57,982 bases of DNA from Kiritimatiellota bacterium. Its GTDB lineage: Bacteria > Verrucomicrobiota > Kiritimatiellia > Kiritimatiellales > Tichowtungiaceae. Of this stretch, positions 50,456-57,982 are shown piece after piece. Within the stretch, counting starts at the first letter, position 1, and each line of letters begins with the position of its first letter. The stretch spans positions 1 through 57,982 of the forward strand of contig JACNKZ010000064.1 in the NCBI GenBank assembly GCA_014381785.1, in the 5' to 3' direction. Under the pieces are notes generated by a model, which saw nothing but the letters and a program-made list of their open reading frames with translations, was not told the origin of the DNA and ran no database searches. Made by a program: the position numbers and the translations under genes.

Positions 50456-51087
50456 GAGCTTTTCCTTAATGCGCGGACCAGCGATGCGCAGACATGGATT
50501 TTGTGCGACTTCATTCCGGTTGCCAGTGCGTCGAACAGTTCTGCATCGAATGTGCGTATGGCATCCGGGTCCATTCGGAGGTTTTCGAAGAGGTAGGCTT
50601 CCATTTCCTTGCGGGTGCGCAATCCGCCGGCTCGGTCATCGCGGATTTTATCGGCTAGCGCCCGTTCCGGTTGTGCTAGCAGAAAGGATAGTTCTCCTTG
50701 GACGATCCGGTCGTATCCGATGGAAAAGCAGGGGGTTTGGCGATAGATGAACAGACCCAGCGGGGTTTCGAACTGGCGAGCCTTTCCGGGGGTTACGGAG
50801 GTGATCGCATCCACCCGTTCCGGAATCAGTCCGTAATATGCCAGTGCGCTATCAAGAGAAATAAATGAGGGGCCGTAGATCAAGTTGGCGAGCAGTTCCC
50901 GACAAACCGGTCCCCGCCGGGAGCCTTCCCCAAATACATACAGCCCCTTTTTAATGCGGATGATTTCCCCTGATCGCAACAGGGCTGTTACGCGCGCACG
51001 CGGAGCGGCATAGTCTGACAGGGCGTCCATCAGGATTTGATAGTCAAATTCATCTCGCCCGATCTGATCTCTTAATCCAGGGTTCAT
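50452..51087 (-). CDS. abiEi: AbiEi-type antitoxin
   Basis: 211 aa. N-terminal winged HTH (RARVTALLRSGEIIRIKKGLYVFG), then the AbiEi_4-like domain (YGPSFISLDSALAYYGLIPE, ITSVTPGKARQFETPLG). AbiEi represses its own promoter and counters AbiEii. It is the first gene of the pair. A direct operator cannot be assigned, but the AT-rich stretch 51088-51130 upstream is the expected promoter. Confidence 0.92.
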   Translation of the reverse strand: MNPGLRDQIGRDEFDYQILMDALSDYAAPRARVTALLRSGEIIRIKKGLYVFGEGSRRGPVCRELLANLIYGPSFISLDSALAYYGLIPERVDAITSVTPGKARQFETPLGLFIYRQTPCFSIGYDRIVQGELSFLLAQPERALADKIRDDRAGGLRTRKEMEAYLFENLRMDPDAIRTFDAELFDALATGMKSHKIHVCASLVRALRKSS

Positions 51088-51146
51088 GATGATATTTAAG
51101 ACGTCTATGTATATAAAATCAATACATACTATGACTAAAAAGTAGA

Positions 51147-51254
51147 TTATCTGATGGGTTTATAATTCTGTCTTTTGATGGTTTCCCGATAAACCATGAG
51201 CTCATCCTCGGTCATACGATCTAGACTGAAGTTCGATTGAATGGAATCACTCAT
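51147..51254 (-). pseudogene. Second orphan GT4 tail
   Basis: In frame: SNFSLDRMTEDELMVYRETI and a few residues to the stop. The last residues of the double GT4 gene at 52897 read KNFSLDRMTEDELSVYHELT, and the DNA is also nearly identical over CGATCTAGACTGAAGTT. It lies between the antitoxin gene and the ATPase gene, with no glycosyltransferase body. A duplicated fragment left by rearrangement. Confidence 0.8.
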
Positions 51255-51291
51255 GTTGTGGAAGTCGAAGGCTAGCGTCTGTTTCGGTTTT

Positions 51292-52617
51292 TTAGGTTCG
51301 ATGGGCCTGGTCGTGTGTCCCGATATCCAGAAGGAAGCGCCATGCAGGCGTGACGTTGATCTGTCCGCATTCCATCTGGATGGTTTCTTCTTCATTGCGG
51401 GTGACGAGGATGCCAGAGTTCAACTTCAATTCGCTCATGGCTTCGCAGAGGGCCGTGGTTTCCCTTTTGCGGGTTTCGGGGTGTGCGAGTGTTTCGCAAA
51501 CCTGAATCAGAGTGCGCGATTGATCCGCGTTTCGGATGATGAAGTCAACCTCTCGCCCTGCTTTGGTTTTGTAGTAGTAAATATCCGGCGTGGTGCGTCG
51601 CAAAGCCGAAAAAACAAGGTTTTCCAGCAGGTGGCCACTGTTGACCAGAATACCCGATCCAACCGATGTGACCAGAGCGTGATCAATACAGTATATTTTT
51701 TTAGGGTTGGTGTTGGAACGTGCCAGCGAGGCGTCAAAAATGCGGACTGTAAACAGAATATAGGCATCTTCAAACCATTCGAGGTAGCTGGAGACCGCTG
51801 ACTTCGGAGCGTTGTGTCCCAGCGATTTCAGGTAGCCGGTCAAGTTGTTGATGGAGTAGAGGGATGCTGTGTTATCGATCAGCCAGTGAGCAAGATCTGT
51901 TACAGCTTTCGGATGGGAGATGTCATGACGTTCCACCAGGTCGCGAAAAAGCATAGTGTTGAAGTATTCCTGATGGATCTTGATTCGTAGCGGTCGGTCA
52001 AGCCCTGCGACCTCGGGAAAGCCGCCCGTCGTCCAGTATTCTTCAAAGGCCTGCTGGACGAGCAACCGCTTTTTTGTCGAAAATGAACCGGCGGAGTTGA
52101 CTTGTTTGAAGTCGAGAAATTCCCGGAACGAGAAGGGGAATATTTCCCAGGACAGGGATCTTCCACGCATCTGGGTTGCGATCTCTTTTGAGAGCATCTG
52201 TGCAGAAGAGCCAGTGATATATACTTCGCAGTTTTCTGTCCGCTGCAGTCGATCAATGAAGGATTCCCATCCGGGGATGACCTGTATCTCATCAAAGAAA
52301 CAGTAGATTTTTTCCGTATTTTTCTTTTCCGGATAAAGTGAAAAATAGGCTTCGAGCACGGTATTCAGGTTTTTATGCTGGAGTCCATGCAGCCGGTCGT
52401 CAAAAAAATTGATATAAAGAATATTTTCGCGCAGAACGCCGCTTTTCAGGAGTTGTTCCATCATTTGGAATAGTAACGTGGATTTTCCGCTTCGGCGAAC
52501 CCCGATGCAGATGGTCGCTTTACCCGAGACCGATTCGATTTCAAGGCGGCGGGGCGTACCGGTTTCCTGCGTAGTTTCCTGACAGTTTAAAATGATCTCT
52601 TTAATTGTGTTGAGCAT
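51292..52617 (-). CDS. AAA ATPase with DUF4143 C-terminal domain (copy 3)
   Basis: 441 aa. Walker A ICIGVRRSGKSTLLF, Walker B IYCFFDEIQVIPGWESF, arginine/sensor segment VYITGSSAQMLSKEIA, PFSFREFLDF, then DUF4143 with KIYCIDHALVTSVG, GHLLENLVFSAL, and YYYKTKAGREVDFIIR, the nuclease-like E-V-D motif. The subfamily uses R-R-S-G-K-S instead of P-R-Q-x-G-K-T of copies 1 and 2. Function unknown. A perfect inverted repeat lies 44 bp upstream of the start. Surrounded by glycosyltransferase fragments, so probably an insertion. Confidence 0.9.
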   Translation of the reverse strand: MLNTIKEIILNCQETTQETGTPRRLEIESVSGKATICIGVRRSGKSTLLFQMMEQLLKSGVLRENILYINFFDDRLHGLQHKNLNTVLEAYFSLYPEKKNTEKIYCFFDEIQVIPGWESFIDRLQRTENCEVYITGSSAQMLSKEIATQMRGRSLSWEIFPFSFREFLDFKQVNSAGSFSTKKRLLVQQAFEEYWTTGGFPEVAGLDRPLRIKIHQEYFNTMLFRDLVERHDISHPKAVTDLAHWLIDNTASLYSINNLTGYLKSLGHNAPKSAVSSYLEWFEDAYILFTVRIFDASLARSNTNPKKIYCIDHALVTSVGSGILVNSGHLLENLVFSALRRTTPDIYYYKTKAGREVDFIIRNADQSRTLIQVCETLAHPETRKRETTALCEAMSELKLNSGILVTRNEEETIQMECGQINVTPAWRFLLDIGTHDQAHRT

Positions 52618-52660
52618 ATATCCCTCATTTCCGGAAAAGAACCCTACCGGATATTACATT

Positions 52661-52684
52661 ATCTGGAAATAAAAATTTCCAGAT
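52661..52684. promoter_or_regulatory. Inverted repeat upstream of ATPase copy 3
   Basis: ATCTGGAAAT-AAAA-ATTTCCAGAT, perfect 10-bp arms, 44 bp upstream of the ATPase ATG; candidate operator. The rest of the 279-bp gap to the GT gene (52685-52896) shows nothing definite. Confidence 0.55.
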
Positions 52685-52896
52685 TTGATTATCTATGCCC
52701 AGCTCGGTTCTTTCCTCAAGGCAGCGAAGCCGCAACAAAACCACAAGAGGATGGGATGACCCTTAGTTGCTCTTGATCAAGTGGTTGACAAAACGATAAC
52801 AACAGTTTGTGTTTTGGCAATATCTCTCTGGCGACCCGTGGGAGCGGCTTTTCCTTTGGGTTAAGCCGCCGCTACATATTCTGAAACTGATAACCT

Positions 52897-55368
52897 CTAC
52901 CGATTAACTGCTAACTGCGGCTTCGCCGTCAGCTCGTGATACACAGACAATTCATCTTCTGTCATGCGATCTAGACTGAAGTTTTTCAGGACATATTCCC
53001 GCAGGTTGGTGGGCGGTGTGTTTTTTTGCTGCCGGATTCCGTCGGCTAATTCATGCGCATTGCCGGGTGTGAAAAGAAAACCGTTTTTGCCTTCTTCAAT
53101 AATGTCGAGCGCGCCGCCGTGCCGGGTGGCGATGACCGGCGTGTTCATCGCCATCGCCTCAATCAGCGTTCGCCCGAAGCTTTCCGGCTGTTTCGAACTC
53201 GAGACCAGTACATCACTCAGCGCGTAAATTTCCGGCATCCGGCTGTGGCTTCCGGCAAAGACGATTTTCTTTTCTGCGCCAAGTTCTTTGACGAGCGTCT
53301 GTAGTCTTTCAAAATAGGCCTGTTTGTCGTGTCGAACGCCGCCGACAATCACTCCGCAGGTGTTTGGAATGGCTTTCGCACAGGTGGCAATGGCACGAAT
53401 GAAGGTCTCGTAGTCTTTGAGTTCGGTGATACGCCCGACGGCTGTGACAATATATTTCTCGTTCAGCCCATATTCTGTTTTGAAGGAGTTGATCCACTCT
53501 TGATCCAGTTTTTCTGGATCAAACTCTGCTGGATCGATCCCGCGATGGATGACGGTAATTTTTTCATCAGGCGTATCGTAGTTTTTCTGGATGTATTCTT
53601 TAACGGGGTTGCTGACACAGATAACCGCGTCGCCCTTCGTCATGATGGCGCTGTATCGGCTGACACTGTTGAAGCCGTGCACCGTGGTGACGAAGGGAAG
53701 CTTCGGTTTTCTGTTGGCGAACCAGCAGAGCCAGGCGGGCACGCGGCTGCGGGCGTGTATTAGCATTGATGATCGATGATTGATGATTTCCGATTTTTGT
53801 TCCCCGTCTTCGGTCTCCCGATCTCTGACCTCTGTCTTCCGTCTTCCGTCTTCCGTCCTCCGCCCTCCGTCCTCCGCCTTCTGTCTTCCGCCTTCCGACC
53901 CCTGCATGAGTTCCTGGAGGGTTTTCCGAAGTTTGAAAATCCGAAGCGGAACGGTGAAGGGATTCTTGGAGCAGACATCCAATGTGATGTGTCGACCGCC
54001 GTCTTTTTCAATTTGTGCGGCCTGCGTGCCGCCGGCGGAAATCACCGTGCTGTGATGTCCGCGTTTAACCAGCTCGCGATTGAGTTCAACCACGCCGCGC
54101 TCCACGCCGCCCTGATTGAGTTCCGGAAGAACCTGAACAATGTGTAGTGTATTTAGACAGTCGAGGTAAACCGCAAGGATTGCTCCAGCCACTACCTCCA
54201 CAGAAAAAGAGCGGAGTGTTTCTGTTCGCAGGTCGAGAGGGGTGGCGCCGAGCGTGGCGCGGATCTGTCTGGCCAGATCCTCCGCATTTCCGGGTTCAAA
54301 AAGACGGCCGTTTACCCCCTCCTGGATGATGTCCAGAGGTCCCCCGTGGCGGGTTGCAATCACCGGTGTGTTCATGGCCATCGACTCGATCAGGGTGAGC
54401 CCAAAGGTTTCGGGACTTCTGGAGCTGGAGACCACCAGCTCACTGAGCGAGTAGATTTCGGAAAGTTGCGTCTGGTTTCCCGCGAAAATGATTCGGTCTT
54501 CGATGTTTAGCCGGCGGGCTAAGGCGCTGAGTTGGGTGCGGTATTTTTGATGGTTGCGCCGTTCGCTACCGATAATTAGACCCCGGAGGTTCGGGTTGTC
54601 TTTTGCACAGATCGCGATGCCGCGCAGAAAGGTTTCATAATCCTTGGAGCGGCTGATCCGCCCGACGATGGTGATCACCTGTTTGTTTTCCAGTCCGAAT
54701 GTTTTCTTAAAGTCATTCAGCCAGGCATGGTCGATCCGGTCGGGATCGAACGCAACCGAATCTACGCAACCCGGAATCACAGAAATTCGGCGCTCATCGG
54801 TGGCGTAATGCTTCTGAATGTAGCTTTTTATCGAGCTGCTGACGCAGATGATTCGGTCGCCGCGGGTCATAATTCGGCTGTACCAGCTAACGTGGTTAAA
54901 TCCGTGGACGGTTGTAATTACCGGTATTCGAAGCGTTCTGTTGGCAAAATGGCAGAGCCATGCGGGGACACGGCTGTGGGCGTGTACTATAGAGATCGGA
55001 GGACAGCCATCTTCGCCAAAGGCTCCGCCGCGCCACGGGAGGTCGGAGGACTGAGGACTGAGGTCAGGGCTTTTGCTGATTTTTGATTTTTGACCTCTGA
55101 TCTCTAGTCCCCACGGAACGGGTGTAGATAAAGAACGAAGGATCCGACGGAGAGCTAGGACGCGGAAGGGGAAAGTCAGCGGGTTTTTTGAGCAGACATC
55201 AAGGGTGATATGCCGTCCGCCGTTCTTTTTAATTTCTTCGGCCAGGCCGCCGCCGGCTGAAATCACGGTGCATGAGTGTCCGAGACGGACTAGCTTGCGG
55301 CTGAGCTCGACCACGTAACGCTCCACGCCGCCCTGAGTTAGCTCCGGTAGAATCTGAACAATATGCAT
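52897..55368 (-). CDS. Tandem double GT4 glycosyltransferase (internal gene duplication/fusion)
   Basis: 823 aa, about twice a GT4 enzyme. Residues ~1-405 and ~410-815 are homologous. Each starts HIVQ(I/V)LPEL-Q-GGVER, continues GGRHITLDVCSKNP, HxHARSRVPAWL or HAHSRVPAWL, TVHGFNxVS, the phosphate-binding VGRIxxxKDYETF, and ends ESMAMNTPVIATRHGGPLDI or EAMAMNTPVIATRHGG with the GT4 glutamates. Each half carries a low-complexity insert at the same place, before the HARSRVPAWL motif, encoded by heptad tracts (first half 55041-55110, second half 53766-53905). At the junction, AVYLDCLNTLHIVQ, a TAA exists in another frame, so fusion by a frame change is plausible. Two linked similar sugars may be added. 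Confidence 0.9.
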   Translation of the reverse strand: MHIVQILPELTQGGVERYVVELSRKLVRLGHSCTVISAGGGLAEEIKKNGGRHITLDVCSKNPLTFPFRVLALRRILRSLSTPVPWGLEIRGQKSKISKSPDLSPQSSDLPWRGGAFGEDGCPPISIVHAHSRVPAWLCHFANRTLRIPVITTVHGFNHVSWYSRIMTRGDRIICVSSSIKSYIQKHYATDERRISVIPGCVDSVAFDPDRIDHAWLNDFKKTFGLENKQVITIVGRISRSKDYETFLRGIAICAKDNPNLRGLIIGSERRNHQKYRTQLSALARRLNIEDRIIFAGNQTQLSEIYSLSELVVSSSRSPETFGLTLIESMAMNTPVIATRHGGPLDIIQEGVNGRLFEPGNAEDLARQIRATLGATPLDLRTETLRSFSVEVVAGAILAVYLDCLNTLHIVQVLPELNQGGVERGVVELNRELVKRGHHSTVISAGGTQAAQIEKDGGRHITLDVCSKNPFTVPLRIFKLRKTLQELMQGSEGGRQKAEDGGRRTEDGRRKTEVRDRETEDGEQKSEIINHRSSMLIHARSRVPAWLCWFANRKPKLPFVTTVHGFNSVSRYSAIMTKGDAVICVSNPVKEYIQKNYDTPDEKITVIHRGIDPAEFDPEKLDQEWINSFKTEYGLNEKYIVTAVGRITELKDYETFIRAIATCAKAIPNTCGVIVGGVRHDKQAYFERLQTLVKELGAEKKIVFAGSHSRMPEIYALSDVLVSSSKQPESFGRTLIEAMAMNTPVIATRHGGALDIIEEGKNGFLFTPGNAHELADGIRQQKNTPPTNLREYVLKNFSLDRMTEDELSVYHELTAKPQLAVNR
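53766..53905. repeat. Long heptad tract in the second GT4 half
   Basis: Twenty uninterrupted 7-bp units, consensus CYTCCGT on the plus strand (the first units TTGATGA-like), 140 bp. Encodes a charged stretch such as KAEDGGRRTEDGRRKTE on the minus strand. Confidence 0.95.
55041..55110. repeat. Heptad tract in the first GT4 half
   Basis: Ten 7-bp units (GGACTGA-, TTGATTT- and CTGATCT-like), encoding IRGQKSKISKSPDLSPQSSD on the minus strand. Confidence 0.85.
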
Positions 55369-55554
55369 GGGGGGAAGGTATCAGCTAACCGGGATCAGTT
55401 AAAAGTTAAAGAGATGCGGTTTTTCGCATGAGCAGCCTCCTTTCAGGAAAAGCGCATTGTGTTTTTCTAATGACCATTAATTTGTAACAGATAATTCGAG
55501 GCTCGCCTCGCTTTTCTCTTCTGCACCGGCGATTTCTGACGTATTTTTCATCGC
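55369..55554. promoter_or_regulatory. Divergent region between the double GT4 gene and the O-antigen ligase gene
   Basis: 186 bp; promoters for both directions are expected. A short stem CGAGGCTCGCCTCG is at 55497-55510. No further element recognised. Confidence 0.3.
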
Positions 55555-56799
55555 ATGTCGTTTGCTGTTAAAAACAAGATATCAAAATGGATTCCATGGC
55601 TGCTGGTGGCGACGTTTGCATTGCTTCCCTTCAGTGCGAAGATTGCCAATGCGGCCGCGTTGCTGCTGCTTGTGCTTTGGCTACTTGAGGGCGGACTGAA
55701 AGAAAAATGGGTAGAGGTTCGCTCTAATTCGGTCGCTTTTCTTCCAGTAATTTATTTTCTCCTGCTCTGTTTGGGGCTTCTTTGGAGCTCTGATCTCGAC
55801 TGGGGGTTGCACATCATCAAAAAAAGCCGACGTTTTCTTTTGATCCCTGTGTTTATGAGCGTCGCCGCCCGTCACCTATGGGTTTGTCGGCGCGGGATCT
55901 ATGCCTTCATCGTTTCCATCGCGCTAACCGCCATTCTTTCTATTGGCGTATTTTTTCAGTGGCTTCCTCCATTTGGACGAGCCATCCCGTTGAACCCCAG
56001 CCCGTTTGTTTACCATACCTCGTATGGTCCAGAGCTGGCCTGGGCGGCCTACCTTTCCTTCGCAATCCTTCTGTTTGACTCGAAGCTTTCCAAGGGTTGG
56101 AAGATAGGGTTTGGAATTGCGGGTGGACTGATTGCTGTAGCGCTATTTGTGAACATCGGCGTGGCGGGATACGCCGCCTTTTTTATGTTGTTCAGTCTTT
56201 TGATTTTGCAGTGGAAGAAAAATATCCTCTGGCCCGCATTGGCGGTTATTTTATTGGCGGGCTCGGCCTATTTTCTCAGCCCATCGGTGCACCGCCGGAT
56301 TGATCAAAACATTCAGGAAGTGATGAATGTGCAGGAAGGGACTGCTTCTCAGGAAAACATTGCGGACGGGCAAGTCGAAAACACCTCGATCGGCCCGCGG
56401 CTGGTCTTCTGGGGCAACACCTGGCAGATGATCAAACAGCACCCGGTCTTCGGCGTTGGAACCGGCGATTTTCCGGTTGAGTACGAAAGGGTTCGGCGGC
56501 AGCGGACGCCGAGCCACTGGGAAGGTGTCGACAACCCGCACAACATGTACCTGATGGTCTGGGCGCAGAGCGGCCTGGTCGGGCTGATTGTTTTTCTGGG
56601 GATTTTTGCCGCGCTGTTTGCCAAGAGCTTCCGGCAGTCGGGGTTGGAGGCCAAAATGACCGTTGGCCTCACCTGCTTCATGCTGCTCATCATGATGAGC
56701 GACGCCTACATGCAACTCAACAACGCCAGCCTGCTGTTCGCGCTGTTTGCATCGGCTTCCGCGGTCCGGCAAGACGCCGAAAAGAAACCTGTTAGCTGA
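55555..56799 (+). CDS. O-antigen ligase family (Wzy_C) membrane protein
   Basis: 414 aa, about ten to twelve membrane helices (first: WIPWLLVATFALLPFSAKI). The Wzy_C domain is seen at LVFWGNTWQMIKQHPVFGVG, GVDNPHNMYLMVWAQSGLVG (periplasmic loop with the conserved H-N) and the helices after it. The enzyme family joins O-polysaccharide to lipid A-core (WaaL) or polymerises repeats (Wzy); which one cannot be told from sequence alone. The dyad at 56088-56102 encodes SKGWK at a cytosolic loop. No ribosome site is obvious. Confidence 0.9.
   Translation: MSFAVKNKISKWIPWLLVATFALLPFSAKIANAAALLLLVLWLLEGGLKEKWVEVRSNSVAFLPVIYFLLLCLGLLWSSDLDWGLHIIKKSRRFLLIPVFMSVAARHLWVCRRGIYAFIVSIALTAILSIGVFFQWLPPFGRAIPLNPSPFVYHTSYGPELAWAAYLSFAILLFDSKLSKGWKIGFGIAGGLIAVALFVNIGVAGYAAFFMLFSLLILQWKKNILWPALAVILLAGSAYFLSPSVHRRIDQNIQEVMNVQEGTASQENIADGQVENTSIGPRLVFWGNTWQMIKQHPVFGVGTGDFPVEYERVRRQRTPSHWEGVDNPHNMYLMVWAQSGLVGLIVFLGIFAALFAKSFRQSGLEAKMTVGLTCFMLLIMMSDAYMQLNNASLLFALFASASAVRQDAEKKPVS
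56088..56102. repeat. TTCCAA-N3-TTGGAA dyad inside the O-antigen ligase gene
   Basis: Exact copy (spacer GGG), encoding SKGWK; third reading frame. Confidence 0.85.
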
Positions 56800-56845
56800 T
56801 GACTGATTTTAAAATGATATATTTTACAAACAAGGGGTCCGGAGC

Positions 56846-57982
56846 ATGCGACACATTGTTTTATTCATAATGGTCTGCCTGTTCACCGGCGAAGTGCGGG
56901 GGACTTCTGTTGAGGATTATTATCCCTTGAAGCACGGCGATTACCATAATTTTCAGGAAGAAGGCGGGTCCGCGACGGTTACGGAACAAGTCTCGACTTC
57001 ATCCAAGTATGGAGGGCAGTTTAAGATATCAATCTCTATGTCAGACGAACCAGCTCTAGACATGGACTTGTTTGTCGGGTTTTCCGATGATGATCTCTAT
57101 TATTACGGAATAGATCAGATTTATACATATAATGATTACGAGGATTTCGATGATTACGGTCCTGTCTATGTCTACAACATGGAGGTGCAAGTTGACTTCA
57201 GTAGTCCGGTCAAAATCCTTGAAGGTGACCTTTTGTCCGGAGCCGGAGGATCGTTTAATTCTTCATTCTCGGGGACTGCCACGATGACAATGAGTACCCG
57301 GGAGCTTGGATCAATGAGTTTTCCTTCCGATGTTTCGGGGACGATCTCCGGTTCAATTGAGCCGATTCATGTAGTTGAAGCAATGTCCGGTGTATTTTTG
57401 AATTGCCGGAAAGTTTCCTATGATATGCCGGTGACCATTCATGAGCTGGGGGAAACTCAGGATTTTGGGGAAACCATTTATCTAGCCCCGGGGGTCGGGA
57501 CGGTGTGCGGTGAAGACGATGATGAAGATCAGTTTGAAACCTTCCGTTACCCATTAACATCCGGTATAGCCGGAGGGAAAACGATTAGTCCTATCGACGT
57601 CTATACTCTGACGGTAATCAGTGGAGACGGTGATGGAACGCTGTATACAAATGGTCAGCAGGTTGTCATTACGGCAGATGCCCCGTCGGCCGGGCGGGTT
57701 TTTGATTGCTGGACCGGCGCAACACAGTATGTGGCGAGTGTGAGCAATTTTTCAACGGTGGTAACGATGCTGGGAGAGAATGTTGCTGTAACGGCAACAT
57801 ACAAGGATCTTCCGCAGGTTACAGTAACTGCAGGGGAGGGCGGCTCGATTACTCCGGATTCAAAGCAAATTGTTGATTTCGGTGGTTCGCTGGAGCTGAC
57901 CGCAACTCCAAATGTCGGCTGCAAATTTAAACACTGGTTGGTAAATGGTGAGATTATGGCGGTTGGTCAGGAAGAACTGACG
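56846..57982 (+). CDS. Secreted repeat protein, 5' part only (open at window end)
   Basis: The frame from ATG 56846 is open for 379 codons to the edge. GGGGTCCGGAG precedes the ATG. An N-terminal signal peptide (MRHIVLFIMVCLFTGEVRGT) is followed by an acidic Tyr/Asp-rich region (DDDLYYYGIDQIYTYNDYEDF). From about residue 250 come divergent InlB B-repeat-like units (YTLTVISGDGDGTLYTNGQ with CWTG later, then VTVTAGEGGSITPDSK with FKHWLVNG). These are typical of surface or exported proteins in PVC and related bacteria. Function unknown; anchoring and total length are beyond the window. Confidence 0.8.
   Translation, partial: MRHIVLFIMVCLFTGEVRGTSVEDYYPLKHGDYHNFQEEGGSATVTEQVSTSSKYGGQFKISISMSDEPALDMDLFVGFSDDDLYYYGIDQIYTYNDYEDFDDYGPVYVYNMEVQVDFSSPVKILEGDLLSGAGGSFNSSFSGTATMTMSTRELGSMSFPSDVSGTISGSIEPIHVVEAMSGVFLNCRKVSYDMPVTIHELGETQDFGETIYLAPGVGTVCGEDDDEDQFETFRYPLTSGIAGGKTISPIDVYTLTVISGDGDGTLYTNGQQVVITADAPSAGRVFDCWTGATQYVASVSNFSTVVTMLGENVAVTATYKDLPQVTVTAGEGGSITPDSKQIVDFGGSLELTATPNVGCKFKHWLVNGEIMAVGQEELT

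Noticed and set aside
53766-53905. CRISPR array
   Set aside because: Period is 7 bp with no spacers and no cas genes; it is a coding heptad repeat.

Overview
The window looks like a chromosome segment of an anaerobic or microaerophilic, LPS-bearing Gram-negative bacterium of the PVC group, most probably a Kiritimatiellota-like lineage. This is an inference. It rests on lipid A and heptosyltransferase genes, sigma-54, a hybrid cluster protein, FkbM/GT-rich surface-sugar genes, and many short dispersed repeats of the kind common in PVC genomes. No rRNA, tRNA or CRISPR array was seen.

Layout. 1-9.5 kb is housekeeping: the end of gatA, gatB, then a minus-strand translation operon nusA-infB-rbfA-truB-ribF, and hflX. 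9.7-16.5 kb is a tightly overlapping five-gene operon that looks like an undescribed restriction/defence cassette: a small N6-methylase-like protein, a Bro-N protein, an Eco57I-like methylase, a DUF1016 PD-(D/E)XK nuclease, and a GIY-YIG/SF2 helicase. A 1091-aa membrane KAP NTPase follows. 20-35.5 kb is core metabolism: a DUF3127 protein with an SSB-like tip, argG, a metal permease, hcp, nadD-rsfS-yjbQ, priA, an OsmC protein, an RNase D-like exonuclease, rpoN, a YycJ-type MBL protein, lpxK and a heptosyltransferase. 35.5-56.8 kb is a mosaic surface-polysaccharide locus (sugar dehydrogenase, FkbM methyltransferases, GT10, GT4, GT8-like and CgeB-like glycosyltransferases, O-antigen ligase). Accessory genes are wedged into it: three AAA/DUF4143 ATPases, an AbiE toxin-antitoxin pair, a lone MNT nucleotidyltransferase, an IS481-type element, and orphan gene tails. 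The window ends inside a secreted protein with repeat domains.

The most unusual signal is repeat DNA tolerated inside genes. (1) A 15-bp dyad TTCCAA-N3-TTGGAA occurs 15 times exactly and at least 9 more times with one arm mismatch. It lies both between and inside genes, is read in all three frames, and most close neighbours are spaced 22 or 31-32 bp apart (two or three helical turns), which suggests cooperative protein binding. (2) Degenerate 7-bp-phased repeats occur between genes and in frame inside ribF, a sugar dehydrogenase and a doubled glycosyltransferase. (3) A 693-bp REP/RAYT transposase unit sits in frame inside priA, giving a 967-aa PriA. (4) A palindrome-rich segment lies inside the DUF1016 nuclease gene.
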